The position numbers and the translations under genes were made by a program. The notes under the pieces are model-generated. The model saw only the letters and a program-made list of their open reading frames with translations, made no database searches and was not told where the DNA came from. Shown piece after piece: positions 13,501 to 25,500 of a stretch of DNA of 64,000 nucleotides (positions within the stretch are counted from its first letter, which is position 1; every line of letters begins with the position of its first letter). Source of the DNA: Dreissena polymorpha (lineage: Eukaryota; Mollusca; Bivalvia; Myida; Dreissenidae); contig NC_068365.1 of NCBI RefSeq assembly GCF_020536995.1, positions 38,565,640 to 38,629,639 on the forward strand. Direction: 5' to 3'.

Positions 13501-16500
13501 GTCAAAGATAAGATTCTCTAGACAAAATAAGTTTGTTACTATGCGATTTATATTTAACAAGGTATCCCAGTTGATAGTATGGTCAAAAGTATTGATACAG
13601 GAATTCTTATCTTATAAGATTATTTCGTGCATCCATAATTAGCGTTAGAAAATATTTTAATAGAAAAATAAAAGAAATAGTTGTAAATCATTGAGAGACT
13701 TCTCTTGTTCATATAAATTAGAGTAAATACATTGACATTCAAGCTACAGCTTGAAAACCCTTTAGAAGTCACATTTCAAGGCAGATCTTCATATAATTTC
13801 GTCTGATCATTTGTTCTAATGATATCTCAGCTGAGTTTGAAAAAAAAAAAAAAAAAATGTTACATAAAGTACTTTTATTACTCTGACCTCCACACTCTCA
13901 GAATAGTTCAGTTCCTCCGGATCTCAGTTGAGCAACTTTCGGCCCATTGCCCTCTTGTTTAAACCTTTTGGGGAAAGGTGGTGGGGTCCTTAAGATGGGG
14001 AATACCAAGATGAAAGGGGAATTATATTATTGTTAATAAGCTTGATTTTCTTTATGATCTGCTTTTTTATGAAAAAAAACCAACTAAGCTGCAGCATATA
14101 CTTCAATACTTTTACTGGTAAACTTGGTTTAAGAAAACAATCTGGGAAAATATACATGGATGCAAACTGACACAGATGGATCTTACTTTGTCATTTTTGT
14201 CAAAGTTTAGTCGATTTATTTTTCCTAAACAAGCTTACATTAAGAGGGGAATTTAAAAGTCATTACAGTCGAAAATGTATACTTTTTATCAGGGTAATTG
14301 GGCTGATTTTAGCCCCAAATAGGCCCATAAATGTACTGCTTATACTAATATTCTTATTAACAATGTTAATTGGTGAAGAAGTTGTTATGATACATGAACC
14401 TCTTGCGTATAATTATGAACTTTTGATTGAAGTTGTTTTTGGACAATCACTTCAGACTGCAAATATGTATAATACAATTTAACCTTGGACCATAATTGTA
14501 TTATATATATATAGTTTGAATATCAAACATGTATAATCGGGGTTATTATTAGATTTAAATTGTCTAGATGTCCCAATCTATTTTTTCCAAATCCATAGTG
14601 AAAAAGGTAACATAAAACATTTGATAAAAACATTTGTGTGTTGTAGCCACCCGTTGACTTTGTTAATTCCTCTGTTTCAGCAAAATTCAGAAGAATTCAG
14701 AGAGAACATTTTCAACACAAGGATTTTAGAATTGAGTCCAAACATGTCGGAGTCCCAGTTCGAATCTCTCAGAAAGTTGTGGAGCTACCGTATGCCGTCC
14801 AACCGAGCAAACGGGGGTGAGAAAATGAGAACAACTTATAGATTGAACCTTTCCTGCTTAGAAGAAAATTGCTATATGCAACCAGCATAAAACCAGATCT
14901 GCCTGCGAGTGACTCACAGTCTGTTCAGTTTTATGTTGTTTGCTGCTCATCAGTATCTTAGGGTTTGAAATAAAGCCTTTATAACTTGAATCTAATTAAT
15001 AAGACAGGTTTTAAATTTAATTCGATTTACTAAGGGACTGTGAATGTGTCAAAGTGCGGCTCTGAGATGTAAAGGTTGAACCCTTTGCATGCTGGGTAAT
15101 TTGTCTTCTGCTAAAATGTCGTCTGCTGAATTTCTAAAATTAGCATTTTCTTCGATTTTTTTTTCAAAGAATACTATCAGAATAGCAAACAGTTTGGATC
15201 CTGATGAGACGCCACGTTCTGTGGTGTCTCATCTGGATCCAAACTGTTTGCAAAGGCCTTCAAAATTTGGTTCCCGCACTGAAAGGGTTAACATTACAAA
15301 CTTGTTCCGCTAATCATGATGAAACACTGACCAACAAAGAATTGGTTTTGTAATGTGTTGTTTGTATCATGTAAATTGGTATACATTATATTGTTATTCA
15401 TTGAAAAAGATGACAAAGCTAGAAACAGATTAATTTTTAACTGTTGTCTTAGAAACCGAGATTAATTTTGAATTGTTGTCTTAGAAACAGAAATTCATTT
15501 TGAACTGTTTTCTTAGAAACAGAGATTAATTGTTAGCTACACATGTATAGCCAGCGCCCCGTGTCGTCCGACGTCCGAGTCGTGCTAAAACCTTAACATT
15601 GGCTCTAAAATCAAAGTGCTTCCACCTACAACTTTGAAACTTCATATGATTCTGACAAGCTTTCATTTATTCAAAACTGCACCCATAGCCGAGCGTGGCA
15701 CCCGTTATGTAGTGCTCTTGTGAACTGTTGTCATACTGGTGTACTTGATTGGGGTAGATATATATGTTACACGATAAGTATTTAATACTCTTTTTGATCA
15801 AGTATTTTCCAAATACTTCTTGAATGTCTTGTACTATTTATACCAGTGGGTTCTGTAGATAGGCCTTCTGACTGTGTATAGCTAGGTCACGCAAAATCTA
15901 TATTTGATACAGGTATTCACCTGTATGGGACTCTTCATTTGTATGCTATATTCTAAAAGGCTTGTTTTTATCTCAAGTAAGCAAGAAGTACTCATGGTGA
16001 GTTGTTATGGTCAGTCTGTGTTCAGTTTCACATGTTGTTCCAGCTCCTTTCGACTCCATAGGCTACATTTTTCATCTTGACAAAACTTGATCACAATGCT
16101 AATCTTGACAATATCTAGGTCGAGTTCGAAACTGAGTCACATGTGTCAGTATAAACTAGGAACCTGGTCAAAAGATAGAAAAACCTTGTAAGCACACTAG
16201 AGCCCACATTTATTACTCAATCTTGGTGAGACTTGGTCAGAATGTTCATGTTTATAATATCTAAATCGAGTTTAAATCTGGGTCACATGCGTCCTCAAAC
16301 TAGGTCACTACTCAAGTGGTCACATTTATGACTCAATTTTAATGAAACTTTATGTTTTTCTGGACAATATCAAGGCCATGTTTGAATCGTTGTCAAGTGT
16401 GGTCAAATACTTTGTCACCAAGTCAAGCCTTAGCCAATTGCTGTACTTGAAACTCAGATGCGGACTATGTTTAGTTATTGTCCCCTACCGGTTTCACCGG

Positions 16501-19500
16501 AAGGGACTTATGGTTTGCGCTGTGTGTGTCTGTCAGTCCGTGTATCCGTCAGTCTGTGAGTCTGTCACACTTTTATGGATCCTGCGATAACTTTTAACTT
16601 TTAAAGTTCTTAATATTTTTTCATGTAACATTTTATTTTGTTCCCACGTAAAAAAAATCTGGTTGCCATGGCAACAAATAGAAAAAAAATTCTGACAATG
16701 GTGGAGGCGGTAGGGGACATATATTGCTGGGCAATAGTCTTGTTTACTCTTATTTAATCCATATGTTAAGTCTATTCTCAATATTACTTTTCAGAATTGC
16801 CGTTACACCAAAAGGACATGGTTTGTATCAATGTGTCAATAGGTGTGGGAATGTAATAAATGTTGCTAGTATAGTGGGTACAATTTTGTGAAATAAAAAC
16901 AACACAATAGTAATTTATGTGTTGATAAACTCCTGGTTTTCATTCATTAACAGACTGCTACAGTATATCAGACTTAACATTATTTAATGCTGAATTATAA
17001 TTTAAAGCTGTCAAAGTATATGTATGTTATAATTGTCAGACTGTAATATACAATGTCACAATGTTGATGGGACTAAGGTGTTTGCCTAGAGATCAGGGGG
17101 TTGCAAGTTTGATCCCCACACTTGGAGCTTTCTCTCAAAATCTTGTTATAAGGCATCAAGCACTGGTTCTACCCAGATAAAAGACTTAACCCTGTTTAAC
17201 CCTACCTGCTCAGAAGCAAAGTGAAAATGGATATATCCAATCAGCATAAAACGAGAACAGCCTGCAAGTAACTGGCAGTCTGTTAAGGTTTAATGCTGGT
17301 TACTACTCATCAGTATTTTACAGTTGGAAATGAAGCCTTTTAAACTTGTACGTGTTAAGAAAGATCTCTATAATTTAATTTCATTTTATAAGGAAATACA
17401 AAGTGTCAAATGTGTTTTTGAGCGGGAAAGAGTTTAACTCAAAGATTATCAGTTATTCCCATGTGAGGTGTATTGTCAGGTGTTCTCACAGACAGATCTG
17501 GAGAGGGCGTCTTGGTGTGGGCAGCCACAATGTGAGGACAGCTCCTGTCGCATGGTGAGTACTTGGTGGCAGCCACAATGTGAGGACAGCTCCTGTCGCA
17601 TGGTGAGTACTTGGTAGCAGCCACAATGTGAGGACAGCTCCTGTCGCATGGTGAGTATTTGGTAGCAGCCGCAATGTGAGGACAGCTCCTGTCGCATGGT
17701 GAGTACTTGGTGGCAGCCACAATGTGAGGACAGCTCCTGTCGCATGGTGAGAACTTGGTGGCAGCCACAATGTGAGGACAGCTCCTGTCACATGGTGAGT
17801 ACTTGGTAGCAGCCGCAATGTGAGGACAGCTCCTGTCGCATGGTGAGTACTTGGTGGCAGCCACAATGTGAGGACAGCTCCTGTCGCATGGTGAGTACTT
17901 GGTAGCAGCCGCAATGTGAGGACAGCTCCTGTCGCATGGTGAGTACATGGTGGCAGCCACAATGTGAGGACAGCTCCTGTCGCATGGTGAGTACTTGGTA
18001 GCAGCCACAATGTGAGGACAGCATGGTGAGTACTTGCTGGCTGACATCACTGTATTGATTATATTAGCCATGCTGTGGGAAAACTGGGCTTAATGCATGT
18101 GTGTTAAGTGTCGTCCCAGATGAGCATGTGCAGTCTGCACAAGCTAATAGGGAACAATACTTTCTGCTTTTTGGTATTTTTCCATATTCATTAAAAGGAG
18201 GGCTTTTTTATAGCAAAGTTTAGGTGTTGTCCCTGATTTGCTTGCATGGACTTATGTGGGAAGACACTTGAATGAATGCATATGCCCTGTTTTCCTATAG
18301 CGAGGCTACAATGATTATGCCCGCCCTTTAATGAGTTGCTAGTGAATTGCTTTGCATCTTTCCATCCGTGGGTCAGTGTGATGGTCAATCTGGAGACAGG
18401 TTTATTTCTGAATGATATCTGGAGAGCCTTTTGACTGTGGATCATGCACATTGGTATGGTGATGTCTTGGGAGCTAAGGAAGTTATTATTGAATTTCAGG
18501 TCAACAGGTCAAATGTTGGAAGGCCACACAATAACTTGAGAATGTCTGTGACCTATCATCATCCTTATTAGTGTGTTGGTTCCTTGGAGGAATAGGAAAC
18601 CTCATTTTTAGCCCGGCTGGTTTGGGAGAAAACCCGAGGTATTGTCATAGCCAGCTCGTTGTGTCATCCGACGTCTGCTGTCCGCGTCCTGCTAAAACCT
18701 TGACATTTTGCTCAGTTAAACATATTATGTAGGCATTTCCTTGTAAAAGAAATGCATGTTTTGAGCCTTGCAATTTGACAATAATTTCTAAAAATCTGGT
18801 TGTGCCAATATTTAATATTGTCAAGGATTAGCATGTGCATTCTGGTAGACTGGATATTCGTTTAGAAGAAACTTCGGTATTACGAAAAATTCCATAATAG
18901 CGGTAAGTGTCCAGTTTAAGGTAGCGCCACTTAAAGGATTTCCCGCGATTTCTTCAAAGATCGAAGAGCCTTTTTACCTGTTTACTTATGGATATCTAAT
19001 TTAAGCAGGTACCAATGTGAAGTTGTTGTGGCCAAGTGGTTAAGGCGTTAGGTTAGAAATCTTTTGGGATCTTCCTGCCAAGGTTCGAATCCTGCCGACA
19101 ACGCATACTTTTTGTGACACGTTTTTTTTTTCTAACATAATTTGATTTAATATAGCATATAAGCTATGTTTATTGATAATATGTTGCAATTTTTATGCAC
19201 ATTCTTCAATTTTTATGCCCCCGGATCAAATGATCAGGGTTATTTTGTTTTTGGCCTGTTTGTCTGTCACTCTGTCTCTCTGTCCCAAAACTTTAACCTC
19301 AGTCATAACTTTTGCATTATTGAAGATAGCAACTTGATATTTGGCATGCATGTGTATTTCATGGAGCTGCACATTTTGAGTGGTGAAAGGTCAAGGTCAT
19401 CATTCAAGGTCAAAGGTCAAATATATGGCTTCAAAGCGGTACATTAGGGGGCATTGTGTTTCTGACAAACACATCTCTTGTTAAAATTAAAACAATGTTA

Positions 19501-22500
19501 TGGCTAAATTGGGTGATTTACTGCTGAAAATACAAATCATACATGTTGCATTTTTATCTCAAAAAGTAAACGGTAAATCTGTCCATTTCTTGGTATTTTT
19601 GCTGTATATAGTGTATCTATAAGAACTAAGTTCAAAATATTACTTAAATGATACTATTTTGAATTGTATGACACTTTGTTTTTAACCAACCCAACTTGGC
19701 TGAAACCACTTACATTTCATGGCGCTCTTACATATCTAAATAACAAGTTATAAAAAATAAATGTCTTTAAAAGAATACTTATTTCATCTTGTTTAAACTT
19801 TAAACACCTTTACTGCATCTTTACACACCAACTGCATGCCCATATTTGGAAATCTGGATGAATTATGGAACTTTCATATACCCCAGGGGTGAAAATGAAC
19901 TGGACAAAAGCTGAGCGTGGGTTGGTTTTGAAAAAATCAGTTTTTTTATGCCCCCCTTCGAAGAAGAGGGGGTATATTGCTTTGCACATGTTGGTCGGTC
20001 GGTCTGTCGGTCGGTCCGTCCACCAGGTGGTTTCCGGATGATAACTCAAGAACGCTTAGGCCTAGGATCATGAAACTTGATAGGTAGATTGACCATGACT
20101 CGCAGATGACCCTATTGATTTTGAGGTCACTAGGTCAATGGTCAAGGTCACGGTGACCCGAAATATTAAAATGGTTTCCGGATGATAACTCGAGAATGCT
20201 TATGCCTAGGATCATGAAACTTGATAGGTAGATTGATCATGACTCGCAGATGACCCCTATTGATTTTCAGGTCACAAGGTCAAAGGTCAAGGTCACGGTG
20301 ACCCGAAATAGTAAAATTGTTTCCGAATGATAACTCAAGAACGCTTATGCCTAGGATCATGAAACTTGATAGGTAGATTAACCATGACTCGCAGATGACC
20401 CCTATTGATTTTGAGGTAACTAGGTAAAAGGTCAAGGTCACGGTGACCCGAAATATTAAAATGGTTTCCGGATGATGACTCAAGAACGCTTATGCCTAGG
20501 ATCATGAAACTAGATAGGTAGATTGATCATGACTCGCAGATGACCCCTATTGATTTTCAGGTCACAAGGTCAAAGGTCAAGGTCACGGTGACCTGAAATA
20601 GTAAAATGGTTTCCGGATGATAACTCAAGTACGCTTATGCCTAGGATCATGAAACTTGATAGGTAGTTTGATCATGACTGGCAGATGACCCCTATTGATT
20701 TTCAGGTCACTAGGTCAAAGGTCAAGGTCACGGTGACCCGAAATAGTAAAATGGTTTCCGGATGATAACTCAAGAACGCTTATGCCTAGGATCATGAAAC
20801 TTCATAGGTACATTGATCATGACTGGCAGATGAATCCTATTGATTTTCAGGTCACTAGGTCAAAGGTCAAGGTCACAGTTACAAAAAACATATTTACAAA
20901 ATGGCTGTCACTACAACTGAGAGCCCATATGGGGGGCATGCATGTTTTACAAACAGCCCTTGTTTTAAGCATGGAAAGCCCACCTAAAACTTTGCATGTA
21001 GTTGAGTGAAATGATGCTGATTAAGAAAATAATACATTAGATTATATTTGGAAAGGTGCCCATTACAGTAGCACTACCTTAAGCTGAAAGTTTCGTCTTT
21101 GATAAGCCTGTGAGGACTGCGCATGATAATGTTGAAAGACTCTTTACGCATATGCATTAAGCCCAGTTTTTCCAGAATAGGGCTTATATTTCGTGTAATG
21201 TATATAACTGTTCCGTAGATGACCAAAATCCAGCTAGTGATCAGCTGTGACCACCCCTCCTTACACGTCTACTTCCCCTTCGTGAAAGACTACTGTGGGT
21301 TACTATGGCAACACGCCGAGGGATGTGACGAGATCAAGTGTCGGGTCATGTACTGCAAGGGCATTTGGTAGGCTACATTGCACTCTGCTGTAAGGGCATT
21401 TTGCAGGTTACATTCACTCTGTCAGACCAAGTGTCGGATCATGTGCTGTGAGGGCATTTGGTAGGCTATATTGCACTCTGTCAGACAAACTGATAAACAT
21501 TCTTTGAAAGTAGAGTAAGGATCTGATTCACATTCTTTGAAAGAAGAGTAAGAATCTGATTCACATTCTTTAAGTGAAGAGTAAGAATCTGATTCACATT
21601 CTTTAAGTGAAAAGTAAGAATCTGATTCACATTCTTAAAGAGAAGAGATAGAATCTGATTCACATTCTTTAAGTGAAGAGTAAGAATCTGATTCACATTC
21701 TTAAAGAGAAGAGTAAGAATCTGATTCACATTCTTAAAGAGAAGAGTAAGAATCTGATTCACATTCTTTGAAAGTAGAGTAAGAATCTGATTCACATTCT
21801 TTGAAAGAAGAGTAAGAATCTGATTAACATTCTTTGAAAGAAGAGTAAGAATTGATTCACATTCTTTGAAAGTAGAGTAAGAATCTGATTCACATTCTTT
21901 GAAAGAAGAGTAAGAATCTGATTCACATTATTTGAAAAAAGAGTAAGAATCTGATTCACATTCTTTGAAAGAAGAGTAAGAATTGATTCACATTCTTTGA
22001 AAGTAGAGTAAGAATCTGATTCACATTCTTTGAAAGAAGAGTAAGAATCTGATTCACATTCTTTGAAAGTAGAGTAAGAATCTGATTCACATTCTTTGAA
22101 AGAAGAGTAAGAATCTGATTCACATTCTTAAAGTGAAGAGTAAGAATCTGATTCACATTCTTTAAGTGAAGAGTAAGAATCTGATTCACATTCTTTAAGT
22201 TAAAGAGTAAGAATCTGATTCACATTCTTTAAGTGAAGAGTAAGAATCTGATTCACATTCTTTAAGTGAAGAGTAAGAATCTGATTCACATTCTTTAAGT
22301 GAAGAGTAAGAATCTGATTCACATTCTTTAAGTGAAGAGTAAGAATCTGATTCACATTCTTTAAGTGAAGAGTAAGAATCTGATTCACATTCTTAAAGAG
22401 AAGAGTAAGAATCTGATTCACATTCTTTGAAAGTAGAGTAAGAATCTGATTCACATTCTTTGAAAGAAGAGTAAGAATCTGATTCACATTCTTAAAGTGA

Positions 22501-25500
22501 AGAGTAAGAATCTGATTCACATTCTTTAAGTGAAGAGTAAGAATCTGATTCACATTCTTTAAGTGAAGAGTAAGAATCTGATTCACATTCTTTAAGCGAA
22601 GAGTAAGAATCTGATTCACATTCTTTAAGTGAAGAGTAAGAATCTGATTCACATTCTTAAAGAGAAGAGTAAGAATCTGATTCACATTCTTAAAGAGAAG
22701 AGATAGAATCTGATTCACATTCTTTGAAAGTAGAGTAAGAATCTGATTCACATTCTTTGAAAGAAGAGTAAGAATCTGATTCACATTCTTTGAAAGTAGA
22801 GTAAGAATCTGATTCACATTCTTTGAAAGAAGAGTAAGAATCTGATTCACATTCTTAAAGAGAAGAGTAAGAATCTGATTCACATTCTTTAAGTGAAGAG
22901 TTAAGAATCTGATTCACATTCTTTAAGTGAAGAGTAAGAATCTGATTCACATTCTTTAAGTGAAGAGTAAGAATCTGATTCACATTCTTTAAGTGAAGAG
23001 TAAGAATCTGATTCACATTCTTTGAAAGTAGAGTAAGGATATGATTCTGATATTATTCTTATTCTTTGTCACACTAAGATTGAAAATTGTTTCCAATCAA
23101 TAACTTGTGAAAGGAGGGATCAATCAGCTTGGTATTTCCCATGTGTATTAGCATTGGACAGTAGATTGTCTCTAAGGAGATTGGGGTCAATAGGTCAAAG
23201 GTATAGGTCACTGTCACGCTATGTGTGAAATCGTTTCTGATCAAGAGCTCGTCAACTGATTCAACGATTGGCTTGATACTACCCATTTGCATGTGCCTTG
23301 GACATTAAGTGACCCCTTTTGTAATTAGGGTCACTAGATCAAAGGTCACTGTCACAATAAGTGTGAAAATGGTTTCCGATATCTCGTCATCAACCGATTG
23401 GCTTGATATTTATGCCCCCCTTCAAAGAAGAGGGGGTATATTGTTTTGCACATGTCGGTTGGTCCCTCAGTCGGTCGGTCCGTCCACCAGATGGTTTCCG
23501 GATGATAACTTAAGAACACTTAGGCCTAGGATCATGAAACTTCATTGGTACATTGATCATGACTGGCAGGTGACCCCTATTGATTTTCAGGTCACTAGGT
23601 CAAAGGTCAAGGTCACAGTGACTCGAAATAGAAAAATGGTTTCCGGATGATAACTCAAGAATGCTTACGCCTAGGATCATGAAACTTCATAGGTACATTG
23701 ATCATGACTGGCAGATGACCCCTATTTATTTTCAGGTCACTAGGTCAAAGGTGAAGGTCACAGTGACTCGAAACAGTAAAATGGTTCCCGGTTGATAACT
23801 CAAGAATGCTTACGCCTAGGATCATGAAACTTCATAGGAACATTGATCATGACTGGCAGATGACCCCTATTGATTTTCAGGTCACTAGGTCAAAGGTCAA
23901 GGTCACAATGACTTGAAACAGTAAAATGGTTTCCTGATGATAACTTAAGAATAATTAGGCCTGGATCATGAAACTTCATAGGTACATTGATCATGACTGG
24001 CAGATGACCCCTATTGATTTTCAGGTCACTAGGTCAAAGGTCAAGGTCACAGTGACAAAAAACGTATTCACACAATGGCTTCCACTACAACTGACAGCCC
24101 ATATGGGGGCATGCATGTTTTACAAACAGCCCTTGTTTCCATGTAAATTGGCCTTGGACAGTAGATGACGACTAATAAAATTATGGTCACCAGTTCAAAG
24201 CCCTGTTTGGGGGAGGGGCATATGTCTACAACTGCTGAGCCCATAGGCCATAAAAAAGTAAACAATTCGGGGTATAACATAGATTTTTTGTAGTGACAGT
24301 AGAATTTAAGAAAAATTGTTGGACCTAAAGCCACTAAATTCAATCCATCTTTTTCAACTGATTGATATTGTGTGTTTCTTGTACTATTTTATTATTGGTT
24401 GATATTGTGTGTTTCTTGTACTATTTTATTATTGGTTTTTCAATGGTAATTTTTTTGAAAAATCATGAAGTAAAATTGTAAAATAAATTAATCAGACAAC
24501 TTTTTTTTGTCTTTAGTTTGTTTGTTTTGTAGGATTTTAAATTAATAAATAACATTAGTGACTGTACTGCAATACTATTCATTTAGCAGTGTGTTATTAG
24601 TAACCAAATGTGTGTAAAATAATTATTTTTTAAAGAAAAAATCAAAACATATTACAGGTAATGGTTATCACTTTGCAATTCTGACTACACAATTGATTAA
24701 GTCAGTTCGTAAGATGCATAGTATAAGACACACGTAACATTTGTGTGGAAAAAAAGTCGGTACTATTAGCACTATGTAATGAGACCTCCTACAAATGTAC
24801 CATCAACAGCATTGCATCACAGTGGCTGTCTATTAGCAGGTCAGTTAGAAATGAGTCGTGTTCTGAGAAAACAGTGTGTAATGCATGTGCGTAAAGTGTC
24901 GTCCCAGATTAGCTTGTGCAGTCCGCACAGGCTAATCAGGGACGACACTTTCCGCCTAAACTTGATTTCCGGTAAGGAGGGCATTCCTTGAAACTAAAAA
25001 TACCATAAAAGCGGAAGGTGTCGTCCCTGATTAGCCTTTGCAGACTGCACAGGCTAATCTGGGACGACACTTTAGGCACATGCATTATGCCCAGTTTTTC
25101 TCAGAACGTGATGCATATATATTACTTAAGACATTTGTTGTAGTGTTCGTGTGGAATGTTCGGTTTTGGATAATGTACATTTATGATCACTTGTTTGTCT
25201 GTCATGGCAGGCAGCTGTCTGCAGAGAGTAACGAGGTGCCAACCAATCAGATTGTGTCGTGGATCAAGGAGCAGATGTCCAGGCCTGTGCTGCAATTTCT
25301 CCACGACAAAGAATTCACATTTCACAGAGTGAGTTTGTGCTTAGCAATGGCTTTACTAACCCATATATATATGAGACTCATTCTGGGAAATTAAAACTTA
25401 ATGCATGTGCGTAAAGTTTCATCCCATATTAATCTGCACGGTTGAACAGGCTTATCAGGGCCAACACTTTCAGCCATCATATGATTTTTGTTTTTAAGAG

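Noticed and set aside
17439-18071. 210-codon minus-strand open frame
   Set aside because: It lies wholly in the 48-bp minisatellite. The unit length is divisible by three and lacks stops, so openness is automatic in several frames.
21219-21237. Using the AG at 21217-21218 as acceptor of the TAZ exon
   Set aside because: With the phase from the previous exon it reads into TGA within about ten codons; the AG ending at 21237 keeps the frame.
22200-22883. 227-codon minus-strand frame repeating KNVNQILTLL
   Set aside because: Product of the 33-bp satellite; no start context, splice link or domain.
21497-23049. CRISPR-like regular repeats
   Set aside because: Units are directly adjacent with no unique spacers, and the surroundings are eukaryotic intron.
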